DNA of 64,000 nt from Caulobacter sp. FWC2 (GTDB lineage: Bacteria > Pseudomonadota > Alphaproteobacteria > Caulobacterales > Caulobacteraceae). Each line of letters starts with the position of its first letter. The stretch's first letter is position 1. The notes under the pieces were generated by a model that did no database searches, was not told the origin of the DNA, and was given only the letters and a program-made list of their open reading frames with translations. This document shows positions 50,401 through 59,707 of the stretch, in pieces. The translations under genes were made by a program, and so were the position numbers. Where the stretch lies: NCBI RefSeq assembly GCF_002742625.1, contig NZ_PEBF01000001.1, forward strand, positions 1,736,001 to 1,800,000, written 5' to 3'.

Positions 50401-52710
50401 CTAGGCCGTCGAGCCCTCGCCGAAAGAGCGGGGCTCGGGGACGACCGAGGGCTCGGCGATCGGCTTGGGCCGCTTGGCGGGCTGGACCGCTTCCGCTGGG
50501 CGGGGCGAGAGCTGCTCGGGCGCGAAGTCATCGACCGCGATCACGGCCGCTATGGCCTGGTCGGCGGCGTTGAGGGCGGCGATCTCGTCCGGGGTCAGCA
50601 GGTTCTTGGCCAGGCCGTCCTTCCAGTGGCGCACGCCTTGGTCCTTCAACCGATCGTGGATCGGCTGGGTGGCGACCACGCGCTCGAAGGCGTCGATCAA
50701 CTGGCCGACCGCCTCGTCCTTGCCGCCGACATAGACGCCCTCGACCAGGCGGTCACGGGTGGCGGACGGGTGCAGGATCAGGTCGGCGCAGGCGCGGGTG
50801 ACGTGATCCGACGGGCCCCTGCGGCGTGCGCCGAACGGCAGCACCGCCGCGCGCAACAACCATCCCGCGAAGCGGTTGGGCAGGTTGGCGAACACTTCGT
50901 CCAGCCGCTGCTCGATCGTGGCGAAGGCGGTTTCGGCGCACCATTGCAGCAGCGGGAAGTCGGCGTCCGGCCGGCCGTCGTCCTCCCAACGCTTCAGGGC
51001 GCCCGACAGGAAGTACATCTCGGAAAGAATGTCGCCCAGGCGCGCCGACAACATCTCCTTACGCTTCAGCTCGCCGCCCAGCGTTAGCAGGGCGATGTCC
51101 GAGGTCAGGGCGAAGGCGGCGCTGTAGCGGCCCAGCTTGCGATAGAAGCGGGCGGCGCGACCGGCGTCCGGCGCGGGCGACAGGGCGCCGTCGGTCCAGG
51201 CGCGGGCGGTGGCGCGCAGGCCGTTGCGCAGGGCGTGGACGACATGCTTCCAGAAGGTCTCGTCGAACTGCGCGAGGCCCTTGGCCTCGTCCTGATCGCC
51301 CAGGGCCAGGATCTCTTGCAACATGTAGGGGTGGGCGCGGATCGCGCCTTGGCCGAACACCATCAGGCTGCGGGTCAGGATATTCGCGCCCTCGACCGTG
51401 ATGCCGACCGGCAGGGCGCGGTACTGGCTGCCCATGTAGTTGCGGGGGCCTTCCATGATCGCCTTGCCGCCGTGGACGTCCATGGCGTCGTTGACGACCA
51501 CGCGCATCCGCTCGGTCGCGCCGGACTTCATCATCGCCGAGATGACCGACGGGTGCTTGCCGAGATCGAGGCCGGCGCAGGTCAGCCGCCGTGCGCCGTC
51601 GACCAGGTAGGCGTTGCCGGCGATGCGGGCCAGGCGCTCCTGGACGCCCTCGAACTTGCCGATGGCGATGCCGAACTGGCTGCGCACCCGGGCGTAGGCG
51701 CCGGTGGTCAGCGCGCTATAGGCCGCCGCCGCGCCGGCCATGGCGGGCAGGGAGATGCCGCGCCCTGCCGCCAGGGCGGTCATCAGCATCTTCCAACCCT
51801 GGCCGGCGCGTTCGGCGCCGCCGATGATCAGGTCCAGCGGGATGAAGACGTCCTCGCCCCAGTTCGGGCCGTTCTGGAAGGTCTGGAAGGCCGGTAGGTG
51901 GCGGCGGCCGATGCTGACCCCGGGAGTGTCGGTCGGGACCAGGGCGCAGGTGATGCCGATGTCCTCTTCACCGCCCAGCAGGCGGTCGGGGTCGCGCAGC
52001 TTGAAGGCCAGGCCCAGGACCGTGCAGACGGGACCCAGCGTGATGTAGCGCTTGTGCCAGTTCAGACGGACGCCCAGGACGCTCTCGCCTTTCCACGTTC
52101 CGCGAACGACCACGCCCTCGTCGACCATGGCGCCGGCGTCCGAGCCCGCCTCGGGACTGGTTAGGCCGAAGGCGGGCACCTCGCGGCCGTCGGCGAGGCG
52201 CGGCAGCCAGTAGTCCTGCTGTTCCTTCGTCCCGAACTTCACCAGCAACTCGCCCGGACCGAGGGAGTTGGGCACCATCGCCGTCACCGCCGCTGAGGTC
52301 GAGCGGGTGGCGATCCTGCGGACGATCTCGGCGTGACCAAAGGCCGAGAAACCCAGGCCCCCGAATTCCCGCGGGATGATCATGCCGAAGAACTTCTCGC
52401 GCTTCAGAAAGTCCCAGACCTCGGGCGGCAGGTCGCGCGTCTCCCAGGTCATGCGCCAGTCGTCGAGCATGGCGCACAGGGCGTTTACCGGCCCATCGAA
52501 GAACGCCTGTTCCTCGGGGCTCAGCGTCGGCTTGGGATAGGAGAGCAGTTCGTTCCAGTCCGGATCGCCGGTGAACAGGTTCGCATCCCACCAGGTGTCG
52601 CCGGCCTCGAGCGCGTCGCGCTCGGTCTCCGAAAGGGCGGGCAGCACGCCCTTGGCCCACTGGTAGATCGGGCGGGTGATGGTGTCCCGGCGGAACGAAG
52701 AGCTGATCAT
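50401..52710 (-). CDS. FadE-type acyl-CoA dehydrogenase
   Basis: 769 residues, near the length of E. coli FadE. The N-terminal ALSETERDALEAGDTWWDAN and PSLxPEE-like KPTLSPEEQAFFDGPVNALC are FadE features. FAD/acyl-CoA domain with AFGLTSPEAGSDAGAM and IPREFGGLGFS; the catalytic region contains MDVHGGKAIMEGPRNYMG. A DUF1974-type C-terminal domain covers residues 480-735. It introduces the first double bond in fatty-acid beta-oxidation. Monocistronic, with a perfect inverted repeat just upstream of the ATG. The C-terminal tail is Pro/Ala/Lys-rich. Confidence 0.93.
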   Translation of the reverse strand: MISSSFRRDTITRPIYQWAKGVLPALSETERDALEAGDTWWDANLFTGDPDWNELLSYPKPTLSPEEQAFFDGPVNALCAMLDDWRMTWETRDLPPEVWDFLKREKFFGMIIPREFGGLGFSAFGHAEIVRRIATRSTSAAVTAMVPNSLGPGELLVKFGTKEQQDYWLPRLADGREVPAFGLTSPEAGSDAGAMVDEGVVVRGTWKGESVLGVRLNWHKRYITLGPVCTVLGLAFKLRDPDRLLGGEEDIGITCALVPTDTPGVSIGRRHLPAFQTFQNGPNWGEDVFIPLDLIIGGAERAGQGWKMLMTALAAGRGISLPAMAGAAAAYSALTTGAYARVRSQFGIAIGKFEGVQERLARIAGNAYLVDGARRLTCAGLDLGKHPSVISAMMKSGATERMRVVVNDAMDVHGGKAIMEGPRNYMGSQYRALPVGITVEGANILTRSLMVFGQGAIRAHPYMLQEILALGDQDEAKGLAQFDETFWKHVVHALRNGLRATARAWTDGALSPAPDAGRAARFYRKLGRYSAAFALTSDIALLTLGGELKRKEMLSARLGDILSEMYFLSGALKRWEDDGRPDADFPLLQWCAETAFATIEQRLDEVFANLPNRFAGWLLRAAVLPFGARRRGPSDHVTRACADLILHPSATRDRLVEGVYVGGKDEAVGQLIDAFERVVATQPIHDRLKDQGVRHWKDGLAKNLLTPDEIAALNAADQAIAAVIAVDDFAPEQLSPRPAEAVQPAKRPKPIAEPSVVPEPRSFGEGSTA

Positions 52711-52728
52711 GACGCTGCCTCACGGATA

Positions 52729-52749
52729 CTCGCGTTGTCAAAACGCGAG
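52729..52749. promoter_or_regulatory. 8-bp perfect inverted repeat upstream of fadE-like gene
   Basis: CTCGCGTT (52729-52736) and AACGCGAG (52742-52749) around GTCAA, 18 bp upstream of the dehydrogenase ATG on the minus strand. The position suits an operator for a fatty-acid-responsive repressor, or a leader hairpin. Confidence 0.4.
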
Positions 52750-52793
52750 GGCGGCGAGGCGGCTCCGCGAAAACCTGGCCTTGGATGACTTAA

Positions 52794-52834
52794 GGGTGAC
52801 GTTTGTCATGTGGCGCCCGTGACGTGCGGCACTG
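52794..52834 (+). promoter_or_regulatory. Shared promoter module, copy B
   Basis: TGAC-N4-GTCA at 52797-52808 within an 18-nt exact match to copy A, then after 11-12 nt TGACGTGCGGCACTG (52820-52834), with GGCACTG at the same distance as in copy A. The palindrome ends 77 bp before the ABC transporter ATG. It is probably the binding site of the operon's own response regulator. Confidence 0.7.
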
Positions 52835-52885
52835 ATGGATGGCGTCCGGCGGCGGCATGGTGGCTTCACAACGAGGGAGCCACCC

Positions 52886-53830
52886 ATGTCACCCACAACT
52901 TCCGAACCGATCGCCATGCTGCGCCAGGTGGTCAAGCGCCGGGGCGCGACCCTGGCCCTGAACGGCCTGGATCTCGACATCCGTCCTGGACAGTGCGTCG
53001 CGCTGCTGGGTCCGAACGGGGCCGGCAAGAGCACCAGCGTCGCCCTGCTGACCGGCCGCCTGCGTCCCGACGCCGGGACCGCCAGCCTGTTCGGCGGCGA
53101 TCCGCGCGACGTCGCCGCCCGGGGCCGCATGGGGGTCATGCTGCAGGAGGCCGGCCTGCCGCGCACCCTGACCGTCCGCGAGCAGGTCGACCTGTTCCGG
53201 GGTTACTATCGCAAGCCCCGTCCGCTGGAGGAGACCCTGCGCCTGGCCGGCCTCGAAGGTCTGGAGCGTCGCCGCTGCGGCGCGCTGTCCGGCGGCCAGC
53301 AGCGCCGCGTGCAGTTCGCCCTGGCCATCGCCGGCCGCCCGGACTTCCTGGTGTTGGACGAGCCGACCACCGGCATGGACATCGACGCCCGTCGCGGCCT
53401 GTGGACCGCCGTCCGCGCCGAGATCGCCCGGGGCGCGGCCGTACTGCTCACCACCCACCACCTGGACGAGGCCGAGGCCCTGGCCGACCGCATCGTGGTC
53501 ATCGACCACGGCCAGGTCATCGCCGACGGCTCGCCCGAAGCGATCAAGAGCCAGGTCTCCGGCGTCGCCATCCGCTGCCGCACGCGCCTGTCGGACGCCG
53601 AGTTGTCGGCTCTGGCCCGGGTCACAGGCGTCAGCCGTGACGGCGGCAGGGTCACGCTGCTGACCACCTCGGCGCCCGCCACGCTGCGCGAGCTGCTGGC
53701 GCGTGACGAAACCGTCGATGACCTGACCGTCGCTGGCGCCTCGCTGGAGGACGCCGTCACCCGTCTCGTGCAGGCCGGCGCGCCGGCTTCAACCCGTCAA
53801 GCCCCCCTTGGCCAAACTGAGGTCGCCTGA
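52886..53830 (+). CDS. ABC transporter ATP-binding protein
   Basis: 314 residues. Walker A GPNGAGKS (42-49), signature LSGGQQRR, Walker B DFLVLDEPTTGMDI and H-loop TTHHLDEAEALADR are all present; it is the CcmA/DrrA-type ATPase of ABC-2 exporters, with a C-terminal extension of about 90 residues. It works with the permease that starts 1 nt after its stop. ATG 52886 follows GAGGGAG. First gene of a four-gene operon with a histidine kinase and response regulator, the usual layout of envelope-stress or antibiotic-responsive exporters. Confidence 0.95.
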   Translation: MSPTTSEPIAMLRQVVKRRGATLALNGLDLDIRPGQCVALLGPNGAGKSTSVALLTGRLRPDAGTASLFGGDPRDVAARGRMGVMLQEAGLPRTLTVREQVDLFRGYYRKPRPLEETLRLAGLEGLERRRCGALSGGQQRRVQFALAIAGRPDFLVLDEPTTGMDIDARRGLWTAVRAEIARGAAVLLTTHHLDEAEALADRIVVIDHGQVIADGSPEAIKSQVSGVAIRCRTRLSDAELSALARVTGVSRDGGRVTLLTTSAPATLRELLARDETVDDLTVAGASLEDAVTRLVQAGAPASTRQAPLGQTEVA

Positions 53831-53831
53831 G

Positions 53832-54569
53832 ATGCACACCCTGTTCGTCTACATCCGTGAAGCCCGCGCCCAGATCGTCTCCACCTGGCGCACCCCGCAG
53901 TTCATCATTCCCAGCGTGGCCCTGCCGCTGCTGTTCTATGGGGTGATGGGCCTTGGTCTCAGCAAGGGGCGCGAGGAGATCGCCCACATGATGCTGGCCA
54001 ACTATGTGATCTTCGCCGCCATCGCCCCGGCCATGTTCGGTTTCGGCGCCGCCGTCGCCGCCGAGCGCGAGGCCAAGCTGATCGAGCTGAAGCAGATCGC
54101 GCCTTTGCCCGCCGGGGGCTATCTGGCCGGCCGCCTGATCGCCGCCCTGGTCCTGGTCGGAGTCTCGATCGGCCTCCTCGGCGCCCTGGCTCGGTTCGGG
54201 GGCGTGACGATGGTCCCCTGGCGCTGGGCGGCGACCCTGGGCCTGGGCCTGGCCTCGGCTATCCCATTCGCCCTGATCGGTCTGAACATCGGCATGCGGT
54301 TCGGCTCGCAAGGCGCCACCGCCGTGGCCAACCTGCTGTTCCTCAGCTTCAGCCTGTTCGGGGGGCTGTGGGTGCCGCTCAGCATCATGCCGAAGTGGGC
54401 CGGCGACATCGCCGAGGTCACGCCGTCCTATCACCTGGGACAGCTGTCGCAGATGCTGTCGGGCATGCAGCCGATGGCGGACGTTCCGCACCACCTCTCG
54501 ATCCTGGCCGCGATCAGCATCGCCGCCATGATCGGAGCCTGGGCCGCCTGGCGGCGGCAATCGGCTTGA
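53832..54569 (+). CDS. ABC-2 type transporter permease
   Basis: 245 residues with six membrane segments: FIIPSVALPLLFYGVMGLGL, YVIFAAIAPAMFGFGAAVAA, LIAALVLVGVSIGLLGALA, ATLGLGLASAIPFALIGLNI, AVANLLFLSFSLFGGLWVPL and LSILAAISIAAMIGAWAAW. ABC-2 family; partner of the ATPase just upstream. The ATG at 53832 overlaps nothing and follows TGAG. Substrate unknown; homologous operons export lipids, peptides or toxic amphiphiles. Confidence 0.92.
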   Translation: MHTLFVYIREARAQIVSTWRTPQFIIPSVALPLLFYGVMGLGLSKGREEIAHMMLANYVIFAAIAPAMFGFGAAVAAEREAKLIELKQIAPLPAGGYLAGRLIAALVLVGVSIGLLGALARFGGVTMVPWRWAATLGLGLASAIPFALIGLNIGMRFGSQGATAVANLLFLSFSLFGGLWVPLSIMPKWAGDIAEVTPSYHLGQLSQMLSGMQPMADVPHHLSILAAISIAAMIGAWAAWRRQSA

Positions 54570-54601
54570 CCGTGACGAGCCTGCCGCGCGACATCGCCGC
54601 C

Positions 54602-55732
54602 ATGGATCAGGCAGCACGAAGCAAGGATGCGACCCCGGCGGCGACCGCTGGGGTCGGGATGCGGCGAAACGGAAGCCTGATCTTCCTCTCCTACCTGCCG
54701 TTCTACTTCATCTCCTGGCTCAATCGCCCGCCAGAGACGCTGGAGCTGGTCGCCTCGATCGCGGGCCTGCTGGTCTTTATCGGCCTGTTCTGGGCGATCT
54801 GGAAAAGGCGGGGCCGTCCGGTCCTGTGGCAGGTGCTGTCGATCTACGGGCTGGGCATGGTTCTCTCGCCGTTCCACGCCGGCTGGAGCGTCTACACGAT
54901 CTACGCCATGTCGTTCGCCTCGCGCCTGCCGTCGCGGCGGATGTCGATCCGGGTGATGATCGCCCTGGAGATCGTGCTTCTGGCGGTGGGGCTGGTCTTC
55001 TATCGCCACGTCTGGCCGATCTGGGCCTCGGGCTTGTTGTTCGGCGGCATCACCGGCTTCGCCACCCTCATGCAGATGGACGTCGAGCGGAAGAACCAGG
55101 AACTGGCCGTCGCGCATGAGGAGGTCCGGGCCCTGGCGACGACGGCCGAACGCGAACGGATCTCCCGCGACCTGCACGACCTGTTGGGCCACACCCTAAC
55201 CCTGGTGGCCGTGAAGGCCGAGCTGGCCGCGCGCCTGGTCAGCCGGGACGCCGAGGCCGCCGAGCGCGAGATGCAGGCCGTCGCCGCCGCCGCCCGAGAG
55301 GCGCTCTCCGAGGTGCGCACGGCGGTGGTCGGCATGAGAGGCGCCTCCCTGGCGTTCGAGATCGACAAGGCCCGCCAGGCGCTGGCCGCCGCCGACATCC
55401 AGGCCGAGATCTCGGCCCTGACCACTGACGGCTTTCCGGCGCAGGAGACCGTGCTGGCCATGGCTCTGCGCGAAGGGGTCACCAACGTCATCCGCCACGC
55501 CGGCGCCAAGCGTTGCGACATCACGCTGGCGCCCAGCGCCAAGGCGCTGACGCTCACCATCGCCGACGATGGTCCGGGTGCTGGTCGACTGGTCGAGGGT
55601 TCGGGTCTGAAGGGCATGCGCGCGCGCCTGGCGGCGATCGGCGGGGCGCTGGACATCAAGTCCGGCAAGACCGGGACCCGACTCGTCGCCACCGCGCCCC
55701 TGAGCAACGCCAATGGGGAGACCGTCTCGTGA
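54602..55732 (+). CDS. DesK/NarX-type sensor histidine kinase
   Basis: 376 residues. Four or five membrane segments in residues 25-155 form the sensor; a short coiled coil (160-182) leads to the HisKA_3 phosphoacceptor ERERISRDLHDLLGHTLTLV with H192; the HATPase has EGVTNVIRHAGA and DDGPGAGRLVEGSGLKGMRA. An in-frame GTG at 54572, 2 nt after the permease stop, is an alternative start. It phosphorylates the response regulator encoded next, with stop and start overlapping. Membrane-intrinsic sensing is usual for this family. Confidence 0.93.
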   Translation: MDQAARSKDATPAATAGVGMRRNGSLIFLSYLPFYFISWLNRPPETLELVASIAGLLVFIGLFWAIWKRRGRPVLWQVLSIYGLGMVLSPFHAGWSVYTIYAMSFASRLPSRRMSIRVMIALEIVLLAVGLVFYRHVWPIWASGLLFGGITGFATLMQMDVERKNQELAVAHEEVRALATTAERERISRDLHDLLGHTLTLVAVKAELAARLVSRDAEAAEREMQAVAAAAREALSEVRTAVVGMRGASLAFEIDKARQALAAADIQAEISALTTDGFPAQETVLAMALREGVTNVIRHAGAKRCDITLAPSAKALTLTIADDGPGAGRLVEGSGLKGMRARLAAIGGALDIKSGKTGTRLVATAPLSNANGETVS

Positions 55733-56334
55733 TCCGCGTCGTCATCGCCGAAGACCAGAAGATGGTGCTGGGCGCCCTCAGCGCCTTGCTCGAGATGGAG
55801 GGCGACATCCAGGTCGTCGGTCGCGCGCCCGACGGCGCCGTCGCCCTGGAACTTGTCAGGGCCGAGAAGCCGGACGTGTTGATCTCCGACATCGAGATGC
55901 CCAGCCTGACCGGCATCGACGTCGCCGCGCGGCTGAAGGCGGAGGGATCGGCGACCCGGGTGCTGATCGTCACCACCTTCGGTCGGCCCGGCTATCTACG
56001 TCGAGCCATGGACGCAGGGGTGAAGGGCTATCTCCTCAAGGACGGTCCCAGCAGCGTGTTGGCCGCGGCCGTCCGCACCGTCGCCGCTGGCGGCCGAGCC
56101 ATCGCGCCCGAGCTGTCCGAGGCGGTGTGGGACGCCCAGCCCGATCCGCTGACCGACCGGGAGCGCGAGATCCTGCGCCTGGCCGAGGAAGGACGCTCGA
56201 ACAAGGACATCGCCGACGTATTGGACCTCTCGCCCGGCACGGTCCGCAACTACCTGTCGGAAGCGGCCCAGAAGCTGGGCGCGGCCAACCGGGTCGAGGC
56301 TGGCCGGATCGCACGCTCCAACGGCTGGCTTTAG
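55729..56334 (+). CDS. NarL/DesR-family response regulator
   Basis: 201 residues. Receiver domain with phospho-acceptor D54 (DVLISDIEMPSLTG), the E8-D9 acidic pair, T83 and K105 (YLLKDG); LuxR-type HTH at 136-198 (LTDREREILRLAEEGRSNKD, then IADVLDLSPGTVRNYLSEAA). GTG start at 55729 overlaps the kinase stop. It is expected to bind the TGAC-N4-GTCA motif upstream of its operon and of the receptor at 41932. The last 4 bp overlap the convergent membrane-protein gene. Confidence 0.94.
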   Translation: MIRVVIAEDQKMVLGALSALLEMEGDIQVVGRAPDGAVALELVRAEKPDVLISDIEMPSLTGIDVAARLKAEGSATRVLIVTTFGRPGYLRRAMDAGVKGYLLKDGPSSVLAAAVRTVAAGGRAIAPELSEAVWDAQPDPLTDREREILRLAEEGRSNKDIADVLDLSPGTVRNYLSEAAQKLGAANRVEAGRIARSNGWL

Positions 56335-57335
56335 GCCGTCACGGGCTGGGGCTCGGGTTCGGCCGCCGGCGCGCGGGTCGTGCGCCACAGCACCAGGCCG
56401 ATGACGCCCAGGGTCAGCTCACGCAGGCGGCGCAGCAGCGACAGGGCCAGGGCCTGGTCCGGCGTCAGGCCCAGCGCGCCGCCCAGCAGCAGATAGCCGC
56501 CTTCCTGCACGCCCAGGGCGCCGGGGATGGCGAAGCCGACGACCTTGGCCGTCTGGGCCAGGCCCTCGACGATCAGGGCTTGAAGCAGGGTGGGGTTGAG
56601 CCCCAGGGCCCACATCGAGACATAGGTCTCGAACGCTCCGGCGATCCAGGCGGCCATGTGCCAGGCCCAGGAGGCGAACAGGTTGCCGCGCTGGCGGCCG
56701 ATGACGCGGAAGGCCTCGCCCAGTTCGCCAACCCGGCCGGCGATGGCGGTCCAGCGCTGAGAGAACTGTCCTAGCCGCCGATGCAGGCCCGTCCTCTGGA
56801 CGAGGAAGGCGCTTGCGACGATGCCCATAACGATCGCGACCAGGGTCAGGCCCGCCTGGGCCAGGCGCGGGTCGTGCAGGGTGACCATCGCCACGATCAG
56901 GCTGGTCAGCACGAACAGCACTAGCCCTACGGTGCCGGCCAGCACGTCGACGATGCAGCTGGCGGTGGACTCCGCCAGGGTCAGGCCGTTGCGGGCCGAC
57001 AGCTTGGCGCGCACGACGTCACCGCCGACCTGGGCTACCGGGAGCAGGGCGTTGACGGCTTCCTTGATCAGCCTGACGCGGAACAGGAAAGTCAGGGGCG
57101 GCCGTCGATCAGGCGGCAGCAGGACTTGCCAACTGACCGTGGCCAGAAAGGTGACGGGCAGGTGGGCGGCGATAACGATCACCGCCTGCCAGCCGACCTG
57201 GGCCAGGATCTCGCGCACCGCGCCGACGCCGTGCGTCGCCAGCAGGATCGCCAGCAGGGCGACCCCGATGGTCAGCAGCCAGCCCCGCCATGGCGAAGGC
57301 TTGGTCTTCGTCGCTCCCCCCGTATCGCTCGTCAT
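56331..57335 (-). CDS. LPG-synthase-type (UPF0104/HpnL-like) membrane protein
   Basis: 334 residues with about eight membrane segments. LIKEAVNALLPVAQVGGDVV with the nearby RAKLSARNG is the family hallmark of lysylphosphatidylglycerol-synthase TM-region proteins, and AIPGALGVQEGGYLLLGGAL is the second signature. Family members move or modify lipids (HpnL-type). Overlaps the next upstream gene (GT4 at 57332) by ATGA, so the two are one operon, and together they fit glycolipid synthesis or export in the sphingolipid-like region to the right. Confidence 0.85.
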   Translation of the reverse strand: MTSDTGGATKTKPSPWRGWLLTIGVALLAILLATHGVGAVREILAQVGWQAVIVIAAHLPVTFLATVSWQVLLPPDRRPPLTFLFRVRLIKEAVNALLPVAQVGGDVVRAKLSARNGLTLAESTASCIVDVLAGTVGLVLFVLTSLIVAMVTLHDPRLAQAGLTLVAIVMGIVASAFLVQRTGLHRRLGQFSQRWTAIAGRVGELGEAFRVIGRQRGNLFASWAWHMAAWIAGAFETYVSMWALGLNPTLLQALIVEGLAQTAKVVGFAIPGALGVQEGGYLLLGGALGLTPDQALALSLLRRLRELTLGVIGLVLWRTTRAPAAEPEPQPVTA

Positions 57336-58534
57336 GCGGCCGAGCGGGCTCGGCGATCGGCGGTGACGCCCAGTTCGCGATAGACCGCCAGCACCTCGGC
57401 GCAGATGGCGTTCCAGTCGTAGCGGGCGCTGGACTTGCGGGCGGCTCGGCCCAGGCGCACGCGGCGCAGGGGCTCGGAAATCAGGCTCTGGATCGCGGCG
57501 GCATAGGCCTCGGCGTCGGCGCGCGGGGTCAGGACGCCGTCCTGGCCGTCGGCGATCAGGGCGCTGGTGCTGGGCGCGCGCGGGCAGACCACGGCCAGGC
57601 CCGCGGCCATGCCCTCCAGGCTGGCGTTGCCGAAGGCTTCCGTCAGGCTGGGGTTGAACAGAATGTCGGCGCTGGACACCGCGCGGCCCAGTTCGGCGCC
57701 GTCCAGGTGGCCGGTCAGGATGGCCTCGGGCAGGCGTCCCTCCACGAAGGCGCGGGCGGGGCCTTCGCCGATGATCAGGGGGCGGATCGGTTGGCCGCGG
57801 AGGCGGACCAGGGTCTCGGCGAGAACGTCCAGGCCCTTCTCCATGACCAGACGGCCCAGGAACGCCACGACGATCTCGTTGTCGCCGATGCCCATCGACC
57901 GGCGCCAGTCCATGTCGCGCTTGGTCGGCGAAAAGCGATCGCGGTCAACGCCGCGACCCCAGACGCGCACGCGCTCGCCCAGCCCCTGCTCGCGCAGCAG
58001 GTCGGCGATCGGCGCATTGGGCGCCAGCACGCGGTCGCAGCCGCGATAGAACCTGTCCAGATAGCGTTCGGCGCTGGGGCGCAGCCAGTCGAGACCGTAG
58101 TAGGAGAGATAGGTCTCGAACCGGGTGTGCAGGCTGGCCACTACGGGCAGGCCCATCTTGCGGCCCCACTTGCCGGCCTGATTGCCCAGCAGGTCGGGCG
58201 CGGAGAGGTGGACAGCGGTCGGGTGGAAATCGGCCAGGTCGGCGCGCAGCGCTCGGTTCAGGCCCAGGGCCAGTCGGTATTCGCCTCGCCCAGGGATCGC
58301 GACCGAAGGCGCGGACACCAGTTCGCCGGCCGGCTCGAAGGCCGGTGTGTCGGTGGTGGGCGAGTAGACGCGAACGGTCGCGCCCTGGCTGATCAGGTAG
58401 GCGGCGAGGCGATTGAGGGCCTGGTTCGAGCCATCGCGCGTGTAATTGTAGTTCCCGGAGAACAACGCCAGACGCAGGCCCTCGGCGGGATTTTCTTCTG
58501 CGGGCTGATGAAAGTTTCTTTCCGCGAGCAGCAC
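57332..58534 (-). CDS. Glycosyltransferase family 4
   Basis: 400 residues. LALFSGNYNYTRDGSNQALN is the acceptor domain start; HTRFETYLSYYGLDWLRPSA and VWGRGVDRDRFSP are typical of GT4 enzymes that glycosylate lipids (PimB/SqdX-like); donor site NPSLTEAFGNASLEGMAAGL (E-x7-E). GTG start at 58534 with GGAGG 4 nt before. The gene shares its operon with the HpnL-like membrane protein, so a glycolipid role is likely. Acceptor not determined. Confidence 0.88.
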   Translation of the reverse strand: MLLAERNFHQPAEENPAEGLRLALFSGNYNYTRDGSNQALNRLAAYLISQGATVRVYSPTTDTPAFEPAGELVSAPSVAIPGRGEYRLALGLNRALRADLADFHPTAVHLSAPDLLGNQAGKWGRKMGLPVVASLHTRFETYLSYYGLDWLRPSAERYLDRFYRGCDRVLAPNAPIADLLREQGLGERVRVWGRGVDRDRFSPTKRDMDWRRSMGIGDNEIVVAFLGRLVMEKGLDVLAETLVRLRGQPIRPLIIGEGPARAFVEGRLPEAILTGHLDGAELGRAVSSADILFNPSLTEAFGNASLEGMAAGLAVVCPRAPSTSALIADGQDGVLTPRADAEAYAAAIQSLISEPLRRVRLGRAARKSSARYDWNAICAEVLAVYRELGVTADRRARSAA

Positions 58535-58933
58535 GACGCCTCCGTTACGTTACATCGCCGAGCCCCCGCCCATCTCGAGTATGACAATGGCCATATGGTG
58601 GAATGGTTCAGTTTGCGAAAGGGGCGCTTCTGTCGGCGAGTGGACAATCTTCAGGTCAAGCTGAACGCAAGCTGAACCATGAGGCGCGTCGCGCGCGCGG
58701 CCTGTGGGCGCGACCCGACCGTCACCGATCACCCGTCACCCGTTTGACGCGGTTTGCGAAAAAGCACGGGGAGGGGTTGCGCCGCGACGTCATGACGGGT
58801 TTTTGGCGGGCCGAGCGCACTTGCCGTTAGGGGAGTTCGTGCTCAGTTATGCGCCCGTGGCCGCGAGGTGGGCGGTCCAGCGATTCCTAGAGGGGCCAAG
58901 CCGCCCCCATTTCCAGCGAGATCTCGAAACGTC
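58535..58933. other. Divergent intergenic region
   Basis: 399 bp between the GT4 start (minus) and the nucleotidyltransferase start (plus). It must contain both promoters; a TTGACGCGG element at 58745-58753 resembles a Caulobacter housekeeping -35 box. No gene or strong repeat seen. Confidence 0.5.
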
Positions 58934-59698
58934 ATGCAGCCGGTCAAGACCCTTATTCTCAGCGCCGGTCAGGGCAAGCGCCTTTCGCCCCTGACCGACG
59001 ACCGGCCCAAGTGCCTGGTCGAGCTGGCCGGCCGCACCGTTCTGGAGTGGCAACTGCGTCACCTGCATCAGGCGGGCGTCACCGAGGCGGTGGTCGTCAC
59101 CGGCTTCCGCGCCGATCTCGTCGAGGCCGAGGTCGCGCGCCTGCGGTTCCCGGGCATGAGCGTTCGCACGCTCTACAACCCCTTCTACAGCGTGACCGAC
59201 AACCTCGCGACCTGCTGGCTGGCGCGTGAGGAGATGCGCGGCGGCCCGTTCATGATCCTCAACGGCGACACCCTGTTCGAGCCGGCCATCGCCGAACGCC
59301 TGATCAGCGCGCCGGCCGGCCCGATCACCGTGACGGTCGATCGCAAGGACGACGGCGTCTACGATAGCGACGACATGAAGGTGCTGACCGAAGGCGACGC
59401 CCTGCGCGCCATCGGCAAGACCATCACCGAGTACGACGCGGAATCGATCGGCTTCCTGCGCTTCGACGCCGAGGGCTCGGCCCTGTTCATCGAGACGCTG
59501 GAAAAGATCATGCGCACGCCGGAAGGCCTGAAGCGCTGGTACCTCAGCGTCATCAACGAGATCGCCCAGGCCCACGACGTGGTCCGCGTGCGCTCGATCC
59601 AGGGCCTGGATTGGGCCGAGATGGATTTCCCGGAAGACCTGGTCCACAACCGCGCGCTGACCGCCGAGTGGGCGGCGAAGGAAGCCGAAGTGGTCTGA
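58934..59698 (+). CDS. Nucleotidyltransferase (sugar/choline-phosphate type)
   Basis: 254 residues. TLILSAGQGKRLSPLTDDRP then KCLVELAGRTVLEWQL is the NTP-binding start of the LicC/GlmU-like transferase family, FMILNGDTLFEPAI holds the metal-binding GDT, and LDWAEMDFPEDL is the C-terminal metal/substrate site. It would make an activated sugar or polyol/choline-phosphate from CTP or another NTP. ATG 58934 was preferred, as the frame is open to 58868 with no family similarity. Faces the second nucleotidyltransferase across a REP palindrome. Confidence 0.88.
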   Translation: MQPVKTLILSAGQGKRLSPLTDDRPKCLVELAGRTVLEWQLRHLHQAGVTEAVVVTGFRADLVEAEVARLRFPGMSVRTLYNPFYSVTDNLATCWLAREEMRGGPFMILNGDTLFEPAIAERLISAPAGPITVTVDRKDDGVYDSDDMKVLTEGDALRAIGKTITEYDAESIGFLRFDAEGSALFIETLEKIMRTPEGLKRWYLSVINEIAQAHDVVRVRSIQGLDWAEMDFPEDLVHNRALTAEWAAKEAEVV

Positions 59699-59707
59699 GA
59701 GCGCCGT

